Part shown: one piece after another, positions 34,966 to 43,616 of the stretch
How the letters are laid out: every line of letters begins with the position of its first letter
Numbering within the stretch: the first letter of the stretch is position 1
Assembly (NCBI GenBank): GCA_022820725.1
Contig: JAJEFA010000009.1
Coordinates: forward strand, 248,001-312,000
DNA: 64,000 bases
From: Candidatus Binatia bacterium
GTDB taxonomy: Bacteria > Desulfobacterota > Binatia > Bin18
Direction of reading: 5' to 3'
The notes under the pieces: model-generated
What the model saw: the letters and a program-made list of their open reading frames with translations, nothing else
What the model was told of the DNA's origin: nothing
Databases searched by the model: none
Made by a program: the position numbers and the translations under genes

Positions 34966-36207
34966 ATGCTCAACCCTTATCGAGTTCTTGACCTGACAAC
35001 GGAACGCGGATTGCTGTGCGGCCAAATCCTGGCCGATCTGGGCGCTGATGTCATTAAAATCGAGCCCCCCGGAGGCTCCCCGGCCCGCAAGCTGGGTCCT
35101 TTCTATCAGGATCAGGAGGATGCGGAAAACTCGCTCTACTGGTGGGCCTATAACCGAAACAAACGGGGAGTCACTCTCGATATTACACGGTCCGAAGGCC
35201 AGGATATTCTTCGACGCCTGGCCCAGGGCGCAAAGTTCCTGATCGAATCGGATAATCCCGGCACCCTGGCCAAATACGGCCTGAGCTATGACGAGTTGGC
35301 GGCAGACAATCCGGGGCTGATTTATGTCTCGATTACGCCGTTCGGACAAGACGGGCCAAAGGCCAGCTATGCGGATAGCGATCTGATTATTCTGGCCAGC
35401 AGCGGACCGCTCGTCATTACCGGAGACGAAGACCGGCCGCCCGTCCGCCTGAGTGTTCCCCAGGGCTATCTGCACGCCAGTGCCGCCGCCGCGCCGGCCG
35501 CGCTGATTGCCCTGTACGAATCGCACCGCTCGAACCGCGGGCAGCACATTGATATTTCCGCCCAGCAGGCCGCGGCCCAGGCAACCCAATCGACCATTCT
35601 CTCGGCACCGCTCAACGATGCGGAAACCCGCCGCATGGCCGGCGGGGCAAAAATGGGGCCGCTGGAAATCCGCCTGCTCTGGCCGGCAAAAGACGGTAAT
35701 GTTTCGATTGCCTATCTGTTTGGCTCGGCGTTTGCCCATTTCACCAAGCGTCTCATGGACTGGATCTATGAGGAAGGGTTTTGCGATAAAGAAGTCCAAC
35801 AGATGGACTGGGTTGACATGGGCGGCGGCCTCTTTGGGGGCGATCCGAAAACACTTGAAGACTATGAACGTCTGAAACTGATCGTTGAAGACTTCACCAA
35901 AACCAAAACGAAAGCAGAGCTGTTCCAGAACGCTCTGGACCGTGGCCTGCTCGTCGCCCCGGTCACTACGATTGACGAGGTCGTAGAGAGCAAACAGCTT
36001 GAGTCCCGCCAATACTGGACAGCGGTTGACCATGAGGAGATAGGCAAAGCGTTTGCCTATCCCGGTCCGTTTGCCAAGTTCAGCGAGCAGCCGATTGCCT
36101 ATAAGCGTCGTTCGCCGAAGATTGGCGAACACAATACCGAGGTCTATGACGAACTCGGCCTTGATGCCCAAGCGTTAGCGGAATTACACGGCAAGGGGAT
36201 CATCTAA
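34966..36207 (+). CDS. CaiB/BaiF (family III) CoA-transferase homologue lacking the catalytic Asp
   Basis: 413 aa. Family hallmarks: 'YRVLDLTTERGLLCGQILADLGADVIKIEPP' and '..RGQHIDISAQQA'. In family III enzymes an Asp sits 25 residues before the Q of the GQ motif and forms the acyl-anhydride. Here that position is Tyr168. The next gene, 26 bp downstream and also 413 aa, has the Asp. The pair may form a heteromeric enzyme with one catalytic and one structural subunit, as in benzylsuccinate CoA-transferase BbsEF (inference). Confidence 0.82.
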   Translation: MLNPYRVLDLTTERGLLCGQILADLGADVIKIEPPGGSPARKLGPFYQDQEDAENSLYWWAYNRNKRGVTLDITRSEGQDILRRLAQGAKFLIESDNPGTLAKYGLSYDELAADNPGLIYVSITPFGQDGPKASYADSDLIILASSGPLVITGDEDRPPVRLSVPQGYLHASAAAAPAALIALYESHRSNRGQHIDISAQQAAAQATQSTILSAPLNDAETRRMAGGAKMGPLEIRLLWPAKDGNVSIAYLFGSAFAHFTKRLMDWIYEEGFCDKEVQQMDWVDMGGGLFGGDPKTLEDYERLKLIVEDFTKTKTKAELFQNALDRGLLVAPVTTIDEVVESKQLESRQYWTAVDHEEIGKAFAYPGPFAKFSEQPIAYKRRSPKIGEHNTEVYDELGLDAQALAELHGKGII

Positions 36208-36233
36208 CCGCGACTCAATCAGGAGGGGTACCC

Positions 36234-37475
36234 ATGGCAGAAGGACAACAGACTGGCAGTGAAAGCAATCACGCCCTGGCCGGAGTCAAAGTGCTCGATT
36301 TCATGTGGGCCATGGCCGGCCCCGGCTCGACGCGTATTTTGGCCGACTACGGAGCGACCGTTGTGCGGATTGAATCGACCACCCGCTTTGACGCGGTGCG
36401 CATGGTCGGCCCCTTTCAAAACAAGCAGCCCGGCCCGAACAATTCCGGTTTGTACAATAATATGAACACCGGCAAACTGCCGATGACCCTGAACCTGTCC
36501 AAACCGGAGTCGCGTGAGATCATTTTTGATCTGGTACGGTGGGCAGACGTGGTGACCGAGTCCTTTTCGCCCAAAGCCATGCGGGAGTGGGGCTTTGACT
36601 ACGAGTCGCTCACAAAAATCAAGCCCGACATCATCATGCTCAGCACCTGCCTGATGGGCCAGACCGGCCCCCACTCGCACTTTGCCGGGTTCGGCAATCT
36701 GGCGGCTGCCGTCTCGGGATTTTTCGATCCTACCGGTTGGCCCGACCGCGAACCGGCGGGACCATTCGGGGCCTACACCGACTATATCGCGCCGTGGTAT
36801 AACGCTGCGGCCGTGCTGGCGGCGCTCGAACACAAGCACCAGACCGGTAAGGGCCAGCATATCGACCTGGCGCAGGCCGAAGCCTCGCTCCATTTTCTGG
36901 CGCCGTTTCTTTTAGACCAAACCGTCAACGGACGGACCCAGACCCGTATGGGCAACCGGGACATGAACTTCGCCCCGCACGGGGTGTATCAGTCCGCAGG
37001 AGAGGACCGCTGGGTGGCGATTGGCGTGGAAACCGACGACCAGTGGCGCGCGCTGTGCGAGACCATGAACCGCCCGGACCTCGGCAGTGACGAGCGTCTT
37101 GCCACCGCCAAGGGCCGTCTGGCCAATCAGGACGAAATCGATAAAGCCATTGACGCCTGGAGCAGTCAACTCGGCCCGCATGAGGCCGAAGAACAGCTTC
37201 AGGCCAAAAACGTCCCTGCCAGCGCAGTGGAAACCATCCACGAACTGTACGAGGACAAGCAGCTTCAGCACCGCGAGCACTTTGTCGACCTGGATCATCC
37301 CGACTTCGGCAAGACCACGGTCGAAGGCACTCGCTTCAAATTTTCCCGCACTCCGGCCCAGATCAACCCGGCGACCCCGATGCTGGGACGTGAGAACCAG
37401 AACGTGTTGGAGAATATTCTGGGCTATAACGAAGAGAAGATCACCGAGTTAGTGATTGCCGAGGTGCTGGAGTAG
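36234..37475 (+). CDS. CaiB/BaiF (family III) CoA-transferase, catalytic
   Basis: 413 aa. 'VKVLDFMWAMAGPGSTRILADYGATVVRIES', 'PDIIMLSTCLMGQTGP' and 'ALEHKHQTGKGQHIDLAQAEA', with catalytic Asp183 in 'YTDYIAPW'. It moves CoA between acyl-CoA and a free acid; the acid is unknown. Strong spacing and length match with the preceding gene suggest one enzyme. A T-tailed hairpin terminator follows 30 bp after the stop. Confidence 0.87.
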   Translation: MAEGQQTGSESNHALAGVKVLDFMWAMAGPGSTRILADYGATVVRIESTTRFDAVRMVGPFQNKQPGPNNSGLYNNMNTGKLPMTLNLSKPESREIIFDLVRWADVVTESFSPKAMREWGFDYESLTKIKPDIIMLSTCLMGQTGPHSHFAGFGNLAAAVSGFFDPTGWPDREPAGPFGAYTDYIAPWYNAAAVLAALEHKHQTGKGQHIDLAQAEASLHFLAPFLLDQTVNGRTQTRMGNRDMNFAPHGVYQSAGEDRWVAIGVETDDQWRALCETMNRPDLGSDERLATAKGRLANQDEIDKAIDAWSSQLGPHEAEEQLQAKNVPASAVETIHELYEDKQLQHREHFVDLDHPDFGKTTVEGTRFKFSRTPAQINPATPMLGRENQNVLENILGYNEEKITELVIAEVLE

Positions 37476-37504
37476 CAAACACTCCACATCACCGGAACTT
37501 GGAG

Positions 37505-37529
37505 GGGCGCATCGCGGTGCGCCCTTTTT
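37505..37529 (+). terminator. rho-independent terminator
   Basis: GGGCGCA/TGCGCCC stem (37505-37511 with 37518-37524), six-base loop, then TTTTT. It closes the CoA-transferase operon. Confidence 0.8.
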
Positions 37530-37649
37530 GTTTGTGCTTCTGCGTTCGGTTTTAAATTATCGAAGGATGGGCATATATTATAAGCAGGAACGCCGGTTTC
37601 CTCTCGCGGAAGACTCGCTTTTGTATCTTGAACGGAGTAGTGTAGAGCC

Positions 37650-37925
37650 ATGCCGACAACATACAGAGCAACCCTTCGCGGTAACCAATTGGAGTGGAGC
37701 GACGGAAGGCCGCAGACTCTTCCCGAGGAGCAACCCATTCCTGTTCAAGTGACGATTTTGCAGGAGAAATTATCAACTCCGGCATCCAACAGTGATAGCG
37801 GCCAACGCATGGCAAACGCCCTGGAGAAGATTGCGCAATTGAGCACCTTCCCGCAGGAGGTTGACCCTTTAGCTTGGGAAAGAGAGCAGCGCCAGGATAG
37901 ACCCCTTCCAGACCGAGAAGCGTAG
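37650..37925 (+). CDS. putative antitoxin partner of the downstream VapC
   Basis: 91 aa beginning 'MPTTYRATLRGNQLEWSDG'; the C-terminal half is charged ('DPLAWEREQRQDRPLPDREA'). I do not recognise a DNA-binding fold, but its stop (TAG 37923-37925) overlaps the GTG start of a VapC toxin, the standard toxin-antitoxin layout. Confidence 0.6.
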   Translation: MPTTYRATLRGNQLEWSDGRPQTLPEEQPIPVQVTILQEKLSTPASNSDSGQRMANALEKIAQLSTFPQEVDPLAWEREQRQDRPLPDREA

Positions 37926-38287
37926 TGCTCATAGACAGTAATATCATTATCTATGCTGCTCGACCCGAGCATGAGAATCTACGACAGTTTATTGCAAAGC
38001 ATACGCCTGCGGTCTCAGCCGTGAGCTATGTTGAGGTGCTCGGTTACCACAACCTCACAGAGGCAGACCGAGGTCTTTTTGAGGAGTTCTTTGCCGCATC
38101 GGCCATCCTCCCGATATCGCAAGGAGTCATAGAACGGGCTGTACAGCTCCGCCAAGAACGGAGAATGACCTTGGGAGATTCCCTGGTGGCAGGGACCGCC
38201 CTCATCCATCAACACATGCTCGTCACGAGAAATACCAAAGATTTTCTCTGGATCAACGATTTAGAGATTCTGAATCCCTTTGAGTGA
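37925..38287 (+). CDS. PIN-domain ribonuclease toxin (VapC)
   Basis: 120 aa. Acidic PIN residues: D4 (MLIDSNIIIY), E37 (SYVEVLG), D93 (MTLGDSLVAGTAL) and 'TRNTKDF'. GTG start overlapping the antitoxin stop. Intact, unlike the PIN gene at 7505-7912. The frame is complete to 'LEILNPFE', the usual VapC ending. Confidence 0.8.
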   Translation: MLIDSNIIIYAARPEHENLRQFIAKHTPAVSAVSYVEVLGYHNLTEADRGLFEEFFAASAILPISQGVIERAVQLRQERRMTLGDSLVAGTALIHQHMLVTRNTKDFLWINDLEILNPFE

Positions 38288-38295
38288 GTACGAAG

Positions 38296-38434
38296 ATGCG
38301 TAACACCGACCTGAACTAGATTGCCAAATACATCTGGGGCATTACCGACGACATGCTGCGCTACCTGTACGTGCGCGGCAAGTATCGCGACATCCTCCTA
38401 CCCATGATCGTGCTGCGCCGGCTGGATGCGGTTG
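38296..38434 (+). pseudogene. relic of type I restriction-modification subunit M (HsdM)
   Basis: The frame reads 'MRNTDLN*IAKYIWGITDDMLRYLYVRGKYRDILLPM' and on to 'LRRLDAV', the conserved N-terminus of HsdM-type N6-adenine methyltransferases. TAG (38317-38319) stands where Trp (TGG) is usual. Similarity stops at about 38434, with nothing of the methylase domain left. Confidence 0.6.
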
Positions 38435-38474
38435 GTAATCTCCGGGCGTGTATCTCGCCAGGGTTGCCCGCAAG

Positions 38475-38600
38475 CTACGAATGTTGATCCGGCTCCTCAG
38501 GACGTTTGCCGTAGGAGCGCTTGGTCCACCAGTAGGCGAACGCACCGCACAGGAAGAGGATACCGCCGTAGCCTATCGAGAGAATCAACTCGCCGCTCAT
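38475..38600 (-). CDS. 41-aa symporter small accessory membrane protein
   Basis: ATG at 38600 overlaps the symporter stop (ATGA), so it is translationally coupled. One transmembrane helix (LILSIGYGGILFLCGAFAYWW), then a basic, polar tail (TKRSYGKRPEEPDQHS). Tiny partner subunits encoded right after SSF symporters are known; this one fits in size and place. Confidence 0.6.
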   Translation of the reverse strand: MSGELILSIGYGGILFLCGAFAYWWTKRSYGKRPEEPDQHS

Positions 38601-40243
38601 GACCAGAACCACCGGGCCAGCCACAGGGAGTCGGTCTTGTGTCCGACCGCCTGTTCGTACGGTAACACGTAAAACACGATCATGAGTATCGTCACGGCTG
38701 CGCCGCAGACCATCAAACCCCTCGCGAACCACAAGGTTCTGGCAGTCAACGAGGGATCGTATTCACTGGGTGGCGTTTGATGTATCTGCCTGCGATAAAG
38801 AGATTCCTCCTCGGTAACCCGGCCCTTTCGCGATACGAGAATGATCGTGGTGCAGCTCAATACGATGCCAATCACGAATGGATCGAGATATACCGGCAGG
38901 GATATCACCTCGAATACCGAGAGGACCTTCGGTACCAGGTTCCCGACAAAGCCGACGACGATCCCCCAAAAGGCTCCGTCCGCCGTGATGCGTGTACTCC
39001 ACACGCTCATGAAGGCCACCGGTCCCCACGACGATGAAAACAGCGTCGCCGCAAAATAGCTGATCATCATGATCGCGGGCGGCTGGAAATACGCGACGAT
39101 CAAGATGACGATCCCGACCGCCAGCATGGTGTAGCGGCTCAATCGGAGCTTGCGACGTTCATCGCCCTCGCGAATCTCGACCAGATCGTTCGTCGCGCTG
39201 AATCCGATCAAAGAGAGAAACGTCGACGCCGAGGACAGGGCGGCAGCCACCACACCGGTCATGAACAACACGCCCGCATAGGTCGGCATGGCGTTGAAAG
39301 CCGCCCAGATCATGGCCTTTTCGTTGGGCTCGATATCCGGGTTGAGGAGATTGACGGCGGCGGCGGACACCACCAACGCCCAATACAGCACCACGACCGA
39401 CGCGCTCGCAAAGCACGCCGATCGCATCACGGTGTGCTCGTTTTTCGCCATGAGGTAGCGGCTCGATTGCCACGGACTCACCGCAATCGTGAATGCCCAT
39501 GCGATCCCGAGCACGAGACCCCAGCCAACTGAATCGAACGGCGTGTGCCAGCGCGAATCGGATCCGACGACGCCGTGCCATGAGATGATTGCCGGCTTGG
39601 CTTCGTATACCGCCAGGGACTCGATAGTGGCGAACCATCCACAGGTCTCACCGAGGATATAATAGAGAGAGAGGAAACCGACGAAGGTGAACAGCAGATA
39701 CATGACGGTATCCGTCAACACCACGCCTTTCGAGCCGGAATATATCGTGAACGAGGTGTAACCGATCCAGACGATCAGCAACGTCACGTCATAGGGAATA
39801 TGCATCACTTCCGATATCGCCAGTGATGCCCCCTGGGTCACAGCCAGCAAATAGGCGGTGACACCCGCGATAACCGTCACGCCTGCGGCGGCCTGAACGC
39901 GCCGACTGTTGAAGCGCTTGCCGAAGAACTCAGCGACGGTGATCGCCTGGCTGCGTCTGACATAGCGGCCGAAGAACGCTGCGCCCAGGACGTAGCCAGC
40001 GATATTGACCCCGACCAGGATCATCAGGATCGCGCCGTGCCCTTGATACGTAAACCCGGTTTCACCCAGGAATGCGGCGGTGCTCAAGTAGCTGGCGACC
40101 AGGGTGCCGGCGATCAGCAAGGTCGAGCTGTCACGCCCCGCAACGAAATAATCATCGACATCTTTTACCCGCCGGCCGGCGTAATTGCCGATCAGCAGAT
40201 AGATCACGATGCTCGTGATGATGCCGAAGGCGTAGGGGTTCAT
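38597..40243 (-). CDS. sodium:solute symporter (SSF family)
   Basis: 548 aa from ATG 40243 (MNPYAFGIITSIVIYLLIGNYAG). About 13 membrane helices. SSF features: 'VDDYFVAGRDSSTLLIAGTLVASYLSTAAFLGETG' near the N-terminus and 'GVVAAALSSASTFLSLIGFSATNDLV', whose Ser/Thr residues form the Na2 site. It imports an organic acid, amino acid or similar solute with Na+. Neighbouring monooxygenase, UGSC and amidase genes suggest uptake of a catabolic substrate. Confidence 0.85.
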   Translation of the reverse strand: MNPYAFGIITSIVIYLLIGNYAGRRVKDVDDYFVAGRDSSTLLIAGTLVASYLSTAAFLGETGFTYQGHGAILMILVGVNIAGYVLGAAFFGRYVRRSQAITVAEFFGKRFNSRRVQAAAGVTVIAGVTAYLLAVTQGASLAISEVMHIPYDVTLLIVWIGYTSFTIYSGSKGVVLTDTVMYLLFTFVGFLSLYYILGETCGWFATIESLAVYEAKPAIISWHGVVGSDSRWHTPFDSVGWGLVLGIAWAFTIAVSPWQSSRYLMAKNEHTVMRSACFASASVVVLYWALVVSAAAVNLLNPDIEPNEKAMIWAAFNAMPTYAGVLFMTGVVAAALSSASTFLSLIGFSATNDLVEIREGDERRKLRLSRYTMLAVGIVILIVAYFQPPAIMMISYFAATLFSSSWGPVAFMSVWSTRITADGAFWGIVVGFVGNLVPKVLSVFEVISLPVYLDPFVIGIVLSCTTIILVSRKGRVTEEESLYRRQIHQTPPSEYDPSLTARTLWFARGLMVCGAAVTILMIVFYVLPYEQAVGHKTDSLWLARWFWS

Positions 40244-40544
40244 AGTGGTACGTGCGTATCCGCCCGCTTTCGAGCGCGTGAGGCAATCCGCTGCCTGCCG
40301 CCCGAGGCTGTCATCGAACTCCATGTTGTGCGCGTAACGCGGCCAGTCGTCAATGCATCGCGGCTTCGACTTCTTCGAGTGTCTCCTCCGTGTAGGAGAA
40401 GGGATTGACGCATGCTCCACGACCCGCAAGGCTCACCTCTGTTCCGTAAGCTCTCACCTCGTCCCTACTGTCACAAACGGTTTTCCTGGACTATCCAATG
40501 GAAAATGGCGTTGCTAGGATGGACGACAAGGGGGAGACCGCTCC
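40244..40544. other. intergenic region between divergent symporter and monooxygenase genes
   Basis: About 300 bp that should hold both promoters. I see no convincing -35/-10 pair and no coding sequence on either strand. Confidence 0.4.
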
Positions 40545-41615
40545 ATGATGGAAATTGGCATCTTCCTGCCTATCGCCAAGGGCGGCTTCATCATTTCACG
40601 CAATGTCCCGCCCACTTGGCCCACGTGGGAGCTGAACCGGGACGTCACCTTGAAATGCGAAGCGTTAGGATTCGAGTTCGCCCTGTCCATGGTGAAGTTC
40701 CGGGGCTTTGGCGGAGAAACGGAATATTGGGACCATGCCCTTGATTCCTTTACCTTAACCGCGTCATTGGCTCCGGTGACCAGGACCATCCATCTGTTCC
40801 CTTCGGTCACCACTCTGTCCATTCATCCAGCGGTGGCGGCCCGCATGGCTGCGACCATCGAAGCCGTCTGCCCAGGACGTTTCGGGCTCAATATCGTTTC
40901 CGGCTGGTACAAGGATGAGTTCAATCAAATGGGCTTGTGGCCGGGCGACGAACATTACGAGACCCGCTACGACTATGCGACCGAATATGTCACGGTCCTG
41001 GCGGACCTCTGGAACACCGGCAGGAGCAATTTTAAGGGCAGATACTTCACAATGGACGGTGCCGAAATTCAACCGGTGCCGTCGACGCGCATTCCCCTTG
41101 TGTGTGCCGGCCAGTCGGAACGCGGCATTCGCTACACCGCCGAAATGGGTGACCGGAATTTCGTCATCGCCGGCGGCAACACGCACGACATCGAAGCGGA
41201 CATCAAGACGTTCAGTGCCATCACGTCAAAGCTCCAGGACCACGCCGGAAAGCTCGGCCGTCACGTGGGCACCATTGCCCTGTTCAATGTCTTCGCCGCG
41301 GAGACGGACGCGGAGGCGGAAAAACGTTTCGAGCATATCGTCGCCGGCGCCGATGAGGTGGCCATCGCCAACCTCGTCGGCCAGGCAGAATTGGACAAGT
41401 CCGAAGGCATGTCCGAGAGCCTGAAACGGAAATCCATGTTCATGGGCTTGCCGACCTTGGTGGGCTCTTACCGGAAAGTAGCCTCTTACCTGGACAGAAT
41501 CTACGATGAAGCCAAAGTGGCTGCCTGTATGTTCGCCTTTCCCGACTTTGAGCACGATATCGATACATTTGGCGAACACATCCTGCCAAGACTGGAGTCC
41601 CGCAGGACCGATTAG
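40545..41615 (+). CDS. LLM-class flavin-dependent monooxygenase (RutA/SfnG-like)
   Basis: 356 aa. 'MEIGIFLPIAKGGFIIS', 'WELNRDVTLKCEALGFEFALSMVKFRGFGG', 'RFGLNIVSGWYKDEFNQMG' and 'IPLVCAGQSERGIRYTAEMGD' match FMNH2-dependent luciferase-like enzymes of the pyrimidine monooxygenase/dimethylsulfone monooxygenase branch. These oxygenate small N- or S-compounds and need a flavin reductase, which is not seen nearby. It sits between the symporter and the UGSC/amidase genes. Confidence 0.8.
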   Translation: MMEIGIFLPIAKGGFIISRNVPPTWPTWELNRDVTLKCEALGFEFALSMVKFRGFGGETEYWDHALDSFTLTASLAPVTRTIHLFPSVTTLSIHPAVAARMAATIEAVCPGRFGLNIVSGWYKDEFNQMGLWPGDEHYETRYDYATEYVTVLADLWNTGRSNFKGRYFTMDGAEIQPVPSTRIPLVCAGQSERGIRYTAEMGDRNFVIAGGNTHDIEADIKTFSAITSKLQDHAGKLGRHVGTIALFNVFAAETDAEAEKRFEHIVAGADEVAIANLVGQAELDKSEGMSESLKRKSMFMGLPTLVGSYRKVASYLDRIYDEAKVAACMFAFPDFEHDIDTFGEHILPRLESRRTD

Positions 41616-41771
41616 GCCCGATATTTTATGGGTGGCCATGCGGCCTGACCGATGTTCGGCGTACCCACTCTGATTTTCGCCACCCCATCGTCCAGGCTCA
41701 GGTCTTCCATCGCCGCATTGTCACACTGCGTTCATGGCGCAATGAATGACGCGGCGATGAAACATCTGACG

Positions 41772-43484
41772 CTAGACCCCCCGCACGACGGCCTTGGCCG
41801 TCCAGTCACCGTGCGGTCCATCGTTACTCATGACGTAAGCATTGTTCCGGTTCGGGTCGCCGGCAACGGCGATCAGAAACTTCGAGGCCTCGGTCACGAT
41901 CGGCACGAGGCGTTGCGGGTCGTTAGACTCGCCGAAGACCGGCGGGATCAGACCCTCGGTCGCCAGTTCGAACAGGGTCCGGCGCCCCGCATCGATATTG
42001 CTCCACTCGCCGATAAGCTGCTCGAATCTGGCCGCCGGCATCCGTGCCTTCACGAACAGTGCTTGCTTGACGTCGTCCTTGCTCCAGCCGGATCGGGCGA
42101 ATGTGCGCGCCAGTATCGGAGAAAGTATCAGCAGCGGTCGATAATGGCCCTGTCCGAACCCGTAGATGTGCGCGAGGTCCCAGCCACTGACTCGAACGAG
42201 GCCGTCGGCCAGATACGGCACGATCGCATCGCCCGTCGATCCGAAGACGCTGCCGAGGATAAGGCCACTGTTCATGCGGGCCATGGTGACCACGTCGTCG
42301 CTCCGCCCGAACCCGAACTCCGCACTCAATGGTTGCCAGCCGATATCGGTCAGCGTCTGCTCATCTTCGGCCAATACCATCCGGGTGCTGTTACCGAACG
42401 TGGCCTTGTCGTGTTCGTCGGCGGTGAATCCACAGACATTACGCAGGTACAGCCGGAGCCAGCGGGCGACGCTGGTATTCGCATAGGTGCCCTCCCGAAG
42501 CACACCCTGCTGGGCGTTGAAGCCGAGTTCGGCCATCGACGGCCCATTCACGATGACGAGGGCATCGGCTCCGGTGGTGTTGCCAGAGTGCTCTACGCCG
42601 TAACCGGGATCGGCGATGATTTCGGCGAGCGCCAAGAGTACGGGCAGGTGCCGGGGCTGACAACCGGTCATGACGGCATTGACGGCAACCGACCAGACCG
42701 TGATCTTACGGCCCGAGGGCCGGGCGGTGCCGATTATTCTCCAGGGATCATCGTTCAGCGCGGCGAGAAACGCCGCGACCCGGTCCTGGGTCGGCGGAAT
42801 GACCGGCAGTCCATCGCTCCAACCCTCAGCGGTGAAACGTTCGTTGATATCGTCAAGCGTTCCTGTGGCAACGACATCCAGTGGCGCGGGCTCGGCGGCG
42901 GCGCCCTCACTGACGACCGGTGCGATGGTAAGGCCGGCTATGATCTGGTCGAGCGTCGAGGCACGCAGGGAACCGATCATCTCATCGTGGCTCTGCGCGT
43001 CCACGTGTCCGCGCAGCACGCCGAGGGGAAGCCCGTCGAATCCCGCGCCGCGACCAGTGGCCGACGCCTGGCGTTCGAAACCTTCACAGACCAGCGACAC
43101 CGACGGCACCCCGGCGGCTTCCGCGACAACCGACGCCCGCATCACGGCGGGCGTACAACTCCCTCAACACCCCACCCCGGAGACGACGGCGTCGATACGG
43201 CGGTCGCGCAACCGGTTGGGAAGAACCGCAATCACCTCGGCTTCATCGCCTCCGTGCGTGTTGCCGAATTCGTCGTACCCGACGATCTCGACCCCGGTGA
43301 AACGGTTCCGCAGCTCTTTTTCGATGACCGGAAAAAGCTCGTGACCGCGAAACAGGAAATCCCACAGGAACCCGACTCGTTTGCCCTTGAGCGTGTCGAG
43401 CCGCTCGGCGAGAGGCCGGGTCTGTACCGCTAGCGGCGATTTCGGCCAGACGACCTCGTAGTGCATTTCGCTATGTGAACTCAT
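41772..43484 (-). CDS. UGSC-family selenoprotein (UGA at 43164-43166)
   Basis: 570 aa when the UGA is read as Sec107. ATG 43484 has GGAGAGGGAG upstream. The first 106 residues end 'VVSGVGC', then U107-G-S-C110 and 'TPAVMRASVVAEAAGVPSVSLVCEGF', the signature of the UGSC selenoprotein family. The frame is open for 463 more codons. The rest holds a second domain ('SDGLPVIPPTQDRVAAFLAALN', 'VNAVMTGCQPRHLPVLLALAEI'). A perfect 8-bp stem-loop starts 13 nt from the U of UGA. Function unknown. It follows the amidase by 132 bp on the same strand. Confidence 0.88.
43133..43154 (-). promoter_or_regulatory. candidate SECIS of the UGSC gene
   Basis: ACGCCCGC-CGTGAT-GCGGGCGT on the minus strand, a perfect 8-bp stem, 13-34 nt counted from the U of UGA. 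The loop has G at its second position. Confidence 0.7.
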
Positions 43485-43616
43485 CGCTCCCTCTCCTGAT
43501 TAGGCTTGCGACCATGAATGCCGGGGGGCTGCGAACCCATCATTAACGGGTCTCTTCCTGACAGCCGCCCAACGCCGATGCGGCAAGGCCGACCGTCGGC
43601 AGCGTTCCGCGAGCGC

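Noticed and set aside
7628-38319. TAG codons inside the PIN toxin and hsdM frames as pyrrolysine or suppressed codons
   Set aside because: Many intact genes here end in TAG, neither family uses pyrrolysine, and hsdM is truncated anyway. Simple nonsense mutation explains both.
41652-43433. A 593-codon open frame on the plus strand, opposite the UGSC gene
   Set aside because: The translation is rich in Arg, Gly, His and Asp with no domain pattern, and the minus strand encodes a recognisable family across the whole stretch, including the UGA junction.
43164-43484. Reading the UGSC gene as two separate proteins split by a real stop
   Set aside because: The second half has no ribosome site and would start inside the conserved motif region; the frame, motif and stem-loop all fit recoding.
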